A stretch of DNA of 64,000 bases, taken from contig CM038921.1 of assembly GCA_021904315.1 (NCBI GenBank), positions 9,206,146-9,270,145 on the forward strand, given 5' to 3'. The notes below the pieces were generated by a model. The model was not told the origin of the DNA, did no database searches, and saw nothing but the letters and a program-made list of their open reading frames with translations. The number at the start of each line of letters is the position of its first letter. Positions within the stretch are counted from its first letter, which is position 1. Origin of the DNA: Sphagnum magellanicum. Its lineage: Eukaryota; Streptophyta; Sphagnopsida; Sphagnales; Sphagnaceae. Below, in pieces: positions 24,691-36,308 of this stretch. The translations under genes and the position numbers were made by a program.

Positions 24691-25520
24691 ATATAGCAAA
24701 CTCTTGCAAATGGATGAGAAGGTTGCTTATGGTGAAGTCTGGGTTGGACCTTGATCACCGGCAGCATGAACATGATCATGCTCATGAGCAAAGGCACAGC
24801 TGCTGGTCTCATTCTAGGTCAGTCTCTACAGACAAGAAAAGGTACATTACAGGTTTTCTCATGCTCAATTCTGGTCATGTGTGCAATATTGTAGGTGCCT
24901 GCTTGCATGCCAGGCAAGCTTTGGCATGTCCCTGTTTTTTAGTCCTTCTCATATTCTCTTGATAATGCTAGAAGGGAAAGGTTACAGGGTTAGATCATGG
25001 CTCTGGATATTGCTTGCAAAATAGAGAATATGCATTCCTTGGAAGAGTTCTTAGGAGTCAAAAGGAAACCTGATGTTGATGATGTTGTTACATTAATGTC
25101 TTTGAGCTGTACAGTTTTTGGTGAAACCTGAGTTGTTTCCAAACCTTATTCAGTTTTGGGTTGATGTCTGGCAGCAAATATGCAAGAGACTCTGTTGCGG
25201 CCCTTTCTGGTGCTACCATCATGATAGGTGCAGCAATGTCAGGTGTGTGAACTTCGAAGCTCAGGAAATTTTTGTTTCAGATGTATTGGAAGAAGCATCA
25301 TATACATTTTGCATGGTGTCTTTTTTGTTTGTAAACTTGATCGATTTGGTTATGGGTTGCTTGTGACTTTTCTATTTCATTTTTGAAGTCTTAATTGGCT
25401 CCTATTTGACAGCTTACCGTTGAGGAGTCTGTTCGGGCATTGGTTTTAGAAGTCTCTCAGGCAGTGTAGAAATTCAGAAAACTAGAACATGAACTGAAGC
25501 AAGAAATCCTGACATAGTAA
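24690..25520 (+). pseudogene. Exon-like fragments of an unidentified plus-strand gene
   Basis: Several stretches read like protein and touch splice-like sites. They are a His-rich segment HRQHEHDHAHEQRHSC followed by STDKKR and a GT donor (about 24710-24842); ALDIACKIENMHSLEEFLGV and KRKPDVDDVVTLMSLS (about 25000-25107); KYARDSVAALSGATIMIGAA (about 25177-25242); and, after a CAG acceptor, LTVEESVRALVLEVSQAV, a TAG stop, then KFRKLEHELKQEIL and a stop (25413-25517). Part lengths and phases do not join cleanly, and the TAG interrupts what looks like one helix. I do not recognise the family. It may be a decayed gene or a real gene with a boundary I misread. Confidence 0.35.
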
Positions 25521-25529
25521 AACGCTCTT

Positions 25530-28500
25530 TCTTGGCAGTCACTTAATATGGATTGGAATGGTTCACACATAACTAGTTCCACACCTAATGCAATGTGAAT
25601 TGTCGTTTGTTTGTTTTTCTTTTTTTTCTGCTTTTTTCTTTCACAGCTAATCTGTCGTGGATCTTTCTTTTGTAATTTCTTTTCTCACATGTATGTATTA
25701 TGGATCTGTAATGGTTTGCCCACAATTGGGTTCATGCCTACATAGTATGGAATCAAACTTTGCCGTGATTGAATACACGTGTAAAATTTCCTACTATTGT
25801 TTGTTTTGTTTCTTCACAATTGAGATCTCCCAGACCATAGGCACCTCAACTATGTTCTTAGTATTGGACAAGTATCCTACTATTAATTTTGTTTGTTTGT
25901 TTTGTTTCATCACATTGAGATCTCTCAGACCGCAAGGCCCTTTGTTGTGGTCTTAGTACTAGTGGAAAGCTCTTGATGCGTAGGGGGGAGGCTAAGGTGA
26001 TTTTACAATGTTGAGACTTGCAATGTAAGAGTATCTGAATTTCGAGTTTTTTTTTATCATTAAAAATTCAACAAAAATAAAAATAAAAATAAAATTATTA
26101 TGGTAATTAAGGGTGTGCTCTTTGTTTTGCTAGAAAGCTCTCAATGGGTACATGTACATTGAGGTTGTTTCAGAACTTTGAGACTTGTCTTGTGGAATAT
26201 ATTTTAATAAACATTATTACAATTTTGATAAATAAATTGGGTCTAAAACATATATACTATGTTACTCGCAATGTTTTTTTTTCAAATTTGTCAAGTAGGT
26301 AGGTTGGTAATCGTTCACAACAGGATTTAGCCAAGTTTGGTTACGAGGCAAAGAAGAAAGTAGAAAATTTTAGGAAGTGTTCAACATTTTGCTGACATTT
26401 TAGAACTTATTGTCTAAATATGATGATTTCAAATTACTTTACACCATATTGTGGCAACTTTGTGCAATTTTTTTCCAAAAAACCTTTGAAGTTGTTGCCT
26501 AAACTTTTTTGTTTATTGTTGAAATCCAAAAATTCACTGAAAACAAAATCAGCAATTACCATAGTATATATAACATGAGTGGTGTGTTTAGCTTAGGCCT
26601 CAGTTTAATTAGGTTCAACATAAGTCTACATAGGTTTCAAAAATGTTGAAATAATTTGGGAATTTTGGTGTTCAACTTTTATAGGTGTGGGGCACATGAG
26701 GGTGAATCCAACCACCATTGCCCCCTTAAGTGATGTCAATGTGGCATTGAAGTGAAGATGAATTGTGGATTTACTTCACCCCTTGGTTCATTTTGTGATG
26801 GCAAACCTTTGGTTTTTCATTGTGAGAATCCAAGAAAAATCCCAAGTTTTCCTAGAATAAAATTATTTATTACACCACTATTCTTGGAAATGATCATCAA
26901 GATTCTTGTTGTATTGCAAAAATGTTTTACAAGGTGTGTTCTAGTTTCTTTGATTTAGGGTTCTTTATCTTACAAGATGGATGCATCAATCTTCTCACCC
27001 AATTATTTCTTGAACATTTTCATGGATTATGAAGGACATTTTTTTTCCTCCTTTGAAAAAGATTTAATTTTTATAAGACTTCAAGAAGATATAAATAAAT
27101 TATGAACTAACTCACAATTCATTTCCTTTTGGACATTTCTGAAAAAATATTGATAATAAAATTGCAAGTTTTTAGGGAAGCAACCTAAAGGATTGCAAAA
27201 AGTAACTTGATGTAAATTTTATGGATGATGTGCAATGGAATTAAAAATAGGTGTGACAAAAGATATTTCAATTGTTTTAACAAGATTATTGTGAATAGGT
27301 TATTATAATAAGATAAATGCAAAAAAAATTGATGCAGGGTTTGCAAATGTTTCCTACAAAGTGTTAGGTGATTTGGGATATCACTATAGGAATGTAAAAA
27401 AAGAATGTGAAAAATTGACAAGTATATTGTTATGAATATCTTTCTACAATTTAACAATGTTATTCTTCATATAAATTTAATTATTGTTGTCATTAAATCC
27501 AATAGGTTTGTACTCATTGTTATTCATATTAGTAGATTATTACATTCAAATGCAAACCACATTTTAATTATTCAAGAAGTGGGTATTTAACCCACAAACT
27601 TTCATAACATACATTATAAATAACAACACATTCATTTGTTGTGTTGTGAGTTTTCTATACAAGTTTTTCACTCTCAATTGTTTTGCTCCACCTTGCAAAA
27701 GATAACAAATGTGGCTTGTCGAACTTTTTCAAAACTTAGACTTGTACTTTACAGTTCAAAAAGAAAATAAAATAAAAATTATTAATGCAATATACTAAGC
27801 AAAAGTTAAATATTGGGCACAAAGGAAATTCTTGCATGACTACAAAATGTATGCAAAATATATTTATTGAGGATTTTTTTAATAACTTACGATAGCCACC
27901 AGGAGATTATTTGTGGTCGACACTCAACAAATCAAAATTACAAAATTCGACTTTTTAAGTAGTTTAACTATCTATTGCGATTTGTATTTTGAAATAAGTA
28001 TTCCCTTAATATCACAATCAACAAAAAATGGTTAAAAAACCAAAATAACCAAAAAGAAGATGAATATGAATCATCGAGATTTATTTATTATAGGGAGATA
28101 AATGTGATGGTCACACTAATGAAAATTGTCATTGATACTTTGCTTAAAATGGAAAGATTTTAACATGACAATGATGATGAAATGCCAAAAATTAGGGAAA
28201 AATGAATTAGTTTTAAACATCAAAGGCTATTCAATCCTACCACATATAATGCTATTGATACAATGACATTTTAGAATTGGAAAAAAATTAAAGACTTCTG
28301 GAAACAATTGTATAAAAATGTAATTTGTAAAACCATAAAATAAACTAACATCAATGAAATGAAAGAGTTGAACTAATGTAGGATGTGCATTTATTTGTGT
28401 GTGTTAGGTTGTTTTATCATAACAATTTGAAAAATATTATTGTTTAAAATTTCAAATCCACTAACAATTTGTAATCAAGTTTGCAATTTTATAAAAATTT

Positions 28501-29290
28501 AATTTGAAATTGAAAAAGTACATCATATGGGACATTAGATATCTAAATCCACAAAAACTAATAAAAAAAAAAATTGTAATTTCATATGTAAGAAAGTACT
28601 TGAATTATTTTTTAACCATTATAATCACAAAAATTACAATTTAAATTGAAGAAGATGGAAAATATATTCACAATTTTTTAAATATTTTAAATATGACATT
28701 TGATAATTGATTTCACATAGTTATGTTGAACACATCAATAATGTACAATATAAAAGGACACTTGAATTATTTATGGCCATTTTAAAACAGGACATTTGGA
28801 AATTTATTTCAAATATTTTCAAAATTATATTCGTAATTGACCAAAATATTTCAAACATGAATATTGTGATCTAATTCCATTACTACAAAATTAAATTGGA
28901 CTACAATGCATATATAAAAATATATTTCATCTTTGGATGTGGTTATTCAATTATAAAATTTGTGATTTGTTATCAAAAAAATTTTAATTTTAAGTTCATA
29001 ACTAATATAATACTATATAATTGAAATGTTTGATTTGTTACTAGCATAACCGTTTTGATATATATATATTTTTTTTTTCTCATTAGGCTAAAGTGCTTGG
29101 CGCTTCCTTCTTTATGCATGCTTACATAGTTCAATTATTTATATTCTAAATTTATGTTCCTTGTTTGCCAACCTATCATGCTTATAATTACCAACCTATC
29201 AACAACAATGCATTTATAAAAAATATTTGAATTATTTTTATAAATTTCCAACTATGCGATATGAGATTTATTTCCAAAACATATGTATAA
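25530..29290. other. AT-rich intergenic DNA, no assignable gene
   Basis: Mostly low-complexity AT-rich sequence. Two related words, CAATTGAGATCTCCCAGACC and CACATTGAGATCTCTCAGACC, recur near 25816 and 25911, so a short local duplication is present. A decayed coding-like run (GFANVSYKVLGDLGYHY, about 27330-27390 plus) has no known family. Confidence 0.45.
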
Positions 29291-29299
29291 TAAAACTTT

Positions 29300-30150
29300 G
29301 AATTTTTGGGTGAAGGGATTTTTGTTTCACCACAAAGATGTGGCAATCCTCCGATGTTTTATTGTGGGGTTTGGGTGGACACCTCGTGACGAGCTGTATG
29401 GCATTGCAAACCAATGGATCGATCCCGATCTTGGTCTGCATGAGCCAATTGGCATTCCCGAGCTATCCACCTTCGATCTACAAATGTGCATGATCCTCTC
29501 TGCTTATAGTAGCCCATCTGTGACAGGGTTGTACAAATTCCTTCAAGTTCTTATAAATTATTCATTAGGTTTTTCGGGGTGAAATGATTTTTGCTTCACA
29601 CCAAAGATGTGGCAATTAGCTGTCAGTTCCTGATATGAATTTCTTGTAAGTTCTTGTAAATTGTTCATCTAGTTTTTGGGGGTGAAACGATTTTTGTTTC
29701 GCCCCAAAGATGTGGGAATCCTTTGTTGTTTTGTTTGGGGCGTGGGTGGACACCTCGTGACGAGCTGTATGGCATTGCAGACCAATCGATCAATCTCGAT
29801 TTCGGGCTGCACGAACCAATTGACATTTTCGAGCTATTCACCTTCGATACAAAAGTGCGCACAATCCCCATTGTGTGTAGCATTGATTGTTTCTTTATGA
29901 CAGGGAGGTCCAAATTTTTTCAAGTTTTTGCAAATTCTTCATCAGGTTTTTCGGGGTGAAGTGATTTTGGCTGCACCCCAAAGATGTGACAATCTTCCAT
30001 GCGTAGTATTATTCAAGTGTTTTGTTTTGGGCGCTGGTGGACACCTCGTGACGAATTGTATGGCATTGTAGATCGATCGATTGATCCCAGTCTTGGTCTA
30101 CGCGAGCCAATTGGCATTCCCGAGCTATTCACCCTCAATCCAAAAAAAAC
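29300..30150 (+). repeat. Tandem repeat, three units of about 290-370 bp with hairpins and a shared open frame
   Basis: The core GGACACCTCGTGACGAGCTG lies at about 29377, 29748 and (with one change) 30039. Each unit follows a near-perfect hairpin of the form GGGGTGAAACG-T-run-GTTTCGCCCC (29308-29333, 29575-29603, 29678-29705, 29952-29979; the second is an extra partial unit). The plus frame stays open in all three cores, reading WTPRDELYGI, then LGLHEPI and a version of IPELFT. CpG content is higher than in the surrounding DNA. No family recognised. Confidence 0.7.
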
Positions 30151-30199
30151 CATGTGTCGATTAAAATTAAAATTTGACTTCCATTGTGCGATGTAGATT

Positions 30200-31360
30200 C
30201 TCAAAAATAAATGCAAAGTTGATCAAAACATGTAGACATATAATCTACGATTGGCATGCACAAAATGTGTTTGAACCCATATGGCATGCCAATTTTTTAA
30301 AAATTAATTTTCTTTTCAGAAATTAACAAATGAAATTCTTGATTTACTTGAACATTTGTAATCATCATTTAAAGTTTGAAATCATTTTTAAAGCTTAAAT
30401 ATATAATTATACACCTTTCAAAAGACAATGGTTTTAATTTACACCATGAACAACCTTTTTAAATTCAAATTTAAAAATCATAATTTAACATGCAAATTGT
30501 GATGTAATCTTATCAATATTTTTTAAAACACATATGGAACAACATATTAGGGAAATAAATGTTTTCTTTAGAAATAATTAATGAAACTTGTGATTTTTAT
30601 AAAATTTTATTTCAATCATTACAAGTTGAAAATCATTTATAAAACCTAGATACTAAATTATATCAATATCAACTAACAAATGATTTATTGTGCATAATGC
30701 AAACATATTTCATTGCGCATTAAAATGTAATTAAAACCTAAAATTATTTTTACAACTTAATATAAAAACTTAAACGTAAATAAAAAATACCTAAAAAAAC
30801 AAAAATTATAAAGGTAAAATCATTACAACAAATCATGGTTTATTTGATTGAAAAACTAAAGAAAGAAACTAATCATTTCAACATTTGGTTAATTTGACCA
30901 CTTAGTCATATTAAACAAATTAATTTGAACATGTCTAGCTTCGTTGTTAGTTTTTTGTGATTGACCACAAAATGATTTTTTGACTAATCAAATCACACAA
31001 AAAATTAGGTAACCAAAAAAAAATTAATTAAAAAAATTCAAATTTTAAATAATATAATATAATATAAAAATAAATACCCATCCACCTTCTATGGCTTCTT
31101 AAAACCAACCAAAAGAACCATGTGTTTTTCATGCCCCGTGCTTTTGGTTAAAATGAACATCCTTTTGGTGAATACAAACATTTTAATCAAGTTGAACTTT
31201 TTAAAAAACCATGATTTGTTGTTTTGATTTTACAATTGATTTCAGAACCAAAGTAAACTCATGATAAGTTTTTCAATATATATGTGATTGAAATGATAAC
31301 ATTATACTATGATTTTTGTGTGACAATGGTAACTCCAACATTATGGTATGTACAATATTT
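30200..31360. other. AT-rich DNA, nothing recognised
   Basis: Very AT-rich sequence with no ORF of note, no repeat structure beyond simple poly(A)/(T) runs and a short TAATA repeat near 31050. Confidence 0.5.
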
Positions 31361-33955
31361 CATTAGAAGAAAAACATGAATTTTTTACTACTTTTTGTGA
31401 CTAAATTTTAGTCGCAAGAAACATTTTGCAACTAAAATCCTTTTCATCACTTAAGATAAGTCGCATGTGATAAACTAGTCGTAAATGACAAAGGGTATTG
31501 TATGAAAGAAAAAATTCAACAAATACATTTCATCTTTTGACTCCATTGTATATGTATTATCACATGTGACTAGGATGCAACTATTTTGGTCACAATTGAG
31601 GGCTGCCACATGTCTTAATATTTGATTATTATTATTATTTATTATTTTGAAATAATCTAAATGTTCAATTCAAATACTTGCATGATATTATATTATGACA
31701 CATGGCCTAATTTAAATATGCCATGCGCCATTAAAAAAATAATTAAAATATTAATATTTGGTTGATAGGTATTTAGGTAGGTACATAAATAGGTGCTTAC
31801 AATCTTTACCTACTTACTTACCTACCTACTTAAGTAAAAAAATAATAGGTAGGTTCTACCTTCCTAGGCTAAATACCTATTCATATAGGTTAAATAGATA
31901 AGTAGGTTGCGGTGGTAAGTATTTTAAAAATATGCATCATTTATTTTTTTGTTTTGGGTTGAGCCTTTTGATTAACTCATCCCATGTGCACAAATTTCTT
32001 AATGTGAAATCAGATGGTCACACCTCCCTTGTTTATACAGTGTTCAAAATAGGAATAAAGAATAAACAATATGAATAAGTTTTGGAGTTGCAACTTCCTT
32101 ACAAATTAAGTTGTAATTCCAAAAAAATTTCATGCCTTACTTTGTTAGTTTTTAGATTTTTAAATAATTCAAATATTAGATAATTAGATAATCATTTAAT
32201 TGACAATGATTAAATTTACATATATTTAAATTATAAACTATACATTACAAATATTCAATATTCATTATCAATTATTTAAATAAGCAAAAAATTCTTAATA
32301 TTTAACAAACTAACTATTCACTTACTTATAAATTATTAATACATAATTCATAAATAATTTAATAATTTAAAAATATTTTATTACTTTTAAAAATCTCATA
32401 TAAATTATATATAATATAATTAATGTAAAAATAATTTAATGATTATAGTTTTAAAATTAAATATTTATTTAAAAATTATAAATAATGAATTAAAAATATT
32501 ATAAAAAGTAAATTCTTACACGAATTTTTAAAAAATTATTATTCAACTAATTACATTACTTATTGTATAATTACATTTATTGTTGTAAAATTATATTAGG
32601 TCAAGATTTTAAAGTAATGTCACATTAATTTAATTAATTAATTTCTTTTAATATAAGAATATAAATGATATAATATACAAATCTATGTTATAACAATAAT
32701 TATTTAGTTTCATTTAGATTTAATAAACATAATCATTTATAGTTATTTATAAAAGTGATTTATTATGGATAACACTAGTAGAAAAAACCCTTGAAACTCA
32801 ATCAATATTTTTTTGAATTAAAATATAAATTTAAGATCCAAAATAGTAATTCAGAATTCAAATACCAATTTTTAGATGAAATAAAGTTTTTGAAGTTAAA
32901 TATCAAATTTCAACTTCAAATAAAAATAATTAAAATCAAGTTGCCGATTTTTAGACTCAATAAATTTCTTAAAATTGAAATAATAATTTCCTGATTCAAA
33001 AATAATAATTTAAAATTCAAATATCAAATTTTAAATCAAATAATTTTTTTGAATTTAGATAACAATTTTCAGAATTGAAATGTCAATTTTCATATTCAAA
33101 ATTGAAATGTCCATTTTTAGATTCAATTACTAATTTTCAGACTTGAAATATTAATTTTGAGAATCCATAATAATAATTTGGAATATAAATTTCAGGTTCA
33201 AATCAAATGATTATTTAAAATTGAAATGCAAAATTTTCAGAGCTGAAATATAAATTTTCATATGCATATAAAAATATTCAAAATTAAAATGTCCATTTTT
33301 ATTATTAATTAATACATTTCTGAATTGAAATACTAATTTTTGGATTCGAAAATATTAATTTAGAATTGAAAATCAATTTTCAGATCAAATAAGTCTTTTT
33401 GAATTTAAATGGAAAATATCATATCTAAATCAAAAAATTCAAATTCAAATAATTTTCTAATTAATTGAAAAAAAAAATTTCAGGTTCAAATATCAAGTTT
33501 CAAATTCTTATGTATTTTTTAAAAACTTAAAATAACAGTTTTCATAATTGAAATATATCAATTTTCATATTTGAATAAAAAAATTCAAAATTCAAATATT
33601 AATTTTGAGATTCATTATATGAACAATATACATATGTTTGCATACTATATATATAATTTTATACATACATTAAAATACACCCCTATGTCATTGTAGATAA
33701 CCTTTAGGATGTAACTAATTTGATGAGTATTGCAACTAATGGGACATATCAACCTATTAATGGATGAAATAAATGTAAAATTGATGCAACCAATAGGATG
33801 AAGTTTTTAATAATTGCATCACAATTGTGAAAATTACCAAAATAGTTGAAAGTTGGTTTTGTAGTTCCAAATATTCTCAAATCTAATTACAAATGACTAC
33901 AAGTTGCATGTAGTTGTAAATGGAGTGGTTACATTTTGGCTTATTTTTATTAGTG
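31361..33955 (+). mobile_element. CACTA-like (En/Spm-type) non-autonomous element, copy A
   Basis: The left end CATTAGAAGAAAAACATG and the right end, whose reverse complement reads CACTAATAAAAATAAGCC, make CACTA-type terminal inverted repeats. A 3-bp TTT lies directly outside both ends, as expected for the 3-bp target duplication of this superfamily. Both subterminal regions match the element at 36309-38896 in the same orientation (e.g. TTTTTGTGACTAAATTTTAG on the left, TGTAGTTGTAAATGGAGTGG on the right). The middle holds (ACCT/AGGT)n tracts at 31770-31900 and a degenerate tandem array of AATTGAAATATCAATTTTCA-like units (about 32800-33620). No transposase was seen. Confidence 0.75.
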
Positions 33956-36308
33956 TTTTACACATTTAATAACTATGATTTTGAAATGTATTTAAAAATT
34001 AGCAAATGATGCAGTGATAAATTAATTTGGTTAGTATTAAATCAATGAAATAGTAAAACAAGAGTTTCAAAAAGATGAATTAAAAAAAATCAAGTTTAAG
34101 AATTCAAATGTAAGCAAAGTCTGGTTCAAAACATGAAAAGTTTAATAGAATTTTCCACTCAACCTTTCGACCACCCAATGGGTTCAAAAACCCAATGATC
34201 CACCTTTCAGTTCAAAAATTAATCCTACATATCCTCTAATGCCTCAGCATCGAAGTAACTTCTAATTCTAAGATCATAAACACATGAAACTACTCATGAA
34301 AGAGGTGAAAGTAAGGACATTGGGGCTTGACCTTATGGCTCGACATATGATGGCAACTAGATTTTGATGGAAGGATCCTAAAACAATTCATCTAGTTTGA
34401 AGAATGAAAGGCTAATCAATGAAGAAAACATTTCATAAATCAAGTTAGAGAACAATGTGAGAGATATAACATAATGAATAGAAAGAATGTAAGATATTGA
34501 AACAAGTGATAAATTTATTCATGCAAACATCCTTTCGGAGCATTTTGTAACAAAAAAATCAATGTCAAAGTTATAAATATGGTTGAATTCAAGGTCGAAC
34601 ATGTCCGTTACAGTAAATGGGTCCAACAATTACAAAAAAAACCTCCAAATTCAACTCCAAAGTAAGGATGTGGTGCCCAGTTTTGGCACACCTTAACATT
34701 ATCACTTGCATGGAGAAAGATAATTAGACACAAGGGTTGATGCAAAGATTCAAAATGAGTTTTTTGATAAAAACATAAATCAATGCAATTAAGACAAGCT
34801 GTTTACTCTCAAACTACTACTCCTAGGATTTGCTTTTTAAAATCCCATCCTTAGGTTTGGACTCCCAAAAAAAACAAGTTTTCAATATTGACAACATTTA
34901 TTATTAGATACATGAAGATAATAAATCATATTGAGGACTTTCCTAATAATCGAACCAAAATCGGAAATAATTCCTTTGAACAACTTAATCGTTTTAATCT
35001 CAAGTTGTAAAAACAATAGCGCTTTAATGATAAAAAATTTGAAAAAATATATAATTCAAAACTTAATAAATAAAAGTAAAATATTTAATGGTAGAAAGTT
35101 GCCCTGTGTAACCATTTATGAAATTGGGAATCAAAAAAATTGAACTTGGGGAATATTTCTTTTTTTTCAAAATAACAAATTCATTCCACACCTTCTACTC
35201 AACCAAGACACAATAATAAGTGAACATCTGAAGCTTTTTAGTCAACATCTCAAGTTTAAGTTCATGTTGTAATGAACTTGTATTTCTTTCAATAAATATG
35301 GACCTATGGATGGATCACATATTGGAAAATGCTTATAAAAGGTCAAGTAATGATCTTTCCTAACCTAGTCCATGGTTTTCTCCATACATTTTTGGAACTT
35401 CATTGGTGAACAATATTGAATGTTCAAGAACTTTTCATAATAATGTTTGATCACGACATCTCTAGTTACAAAAATCTCACGTTGCAAGAATAATGCAAAA
35501 TAAACATTAAAAAGTAGAATACATAAGTTATAAATAATATGAATTCAAGTGAATGTGAAAATTTTAAAACTTTTTATATGCACTCAAAAAATTCATTTGA
35601 AATGAAGGAATGCCAAATCTTACGCAATTTGATTCAACATTTTTTACAAACATATATCGAAAGTACTTCTTTGAACTATTCAAGTGGGATAATCCCAATA
35701 GGCTACATGTGGAAAAATTTATAAACAAGGCTAAGTTTCACATGGTTTAATTTAACAGACCTAAAGAAACAAAAGCAGGTAATAAGAGGAAAAATCTTTG
35801 AGGTTTATTTGATGAACAAAAACAAAAAAAACGTTATAAACTTATTTATTGAAATCAGTCATCGCAATGAGCAATTCAACAAACCCATGAGAGGTATTTA
35901 AAACAATAAAATCCCTGGAGATGTGTGAAGAACGCTCATCATTGCGTATATGATTGATATATTGCAACTAAGTTTGTAATTTGTGATTACCATCCTAAAT
36001 AAAAAAACATTTGTTTAGACAAAGACTTGAAGTCAAGATTAACAAACACAAAATTTTCAAATTTCTCATTCTTTTAAATTTAGTGTTGATTTTAAAAAAA
36101 CAAATGTTAGTCCATAAATTCCAATACTTCAACAAGACAGGAAGGAGGAGGATTAAAATGAATGATAAAAACAAAATCAATTCTAGAAATAACATGTTAC
36201 AAATGGCAAGAAATAATGGAAGGAGGATAATGACTAACAAAAAAAGAATCAATTCCAACGGTAATAGGTTGGGGGTAGCAATAAGTAACATTATCAAAAT
36301 TAATATCA
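33956..36308. other. AT-rich DNA between the two CACTA-like elements, no gene
   Basis: Low-complexity, AT-rich, CpG-poor sequence. Open stretches of 60-113 codons occur on both strands, but they overlap antisense and show no conserved motif. Confidence 0.5.
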
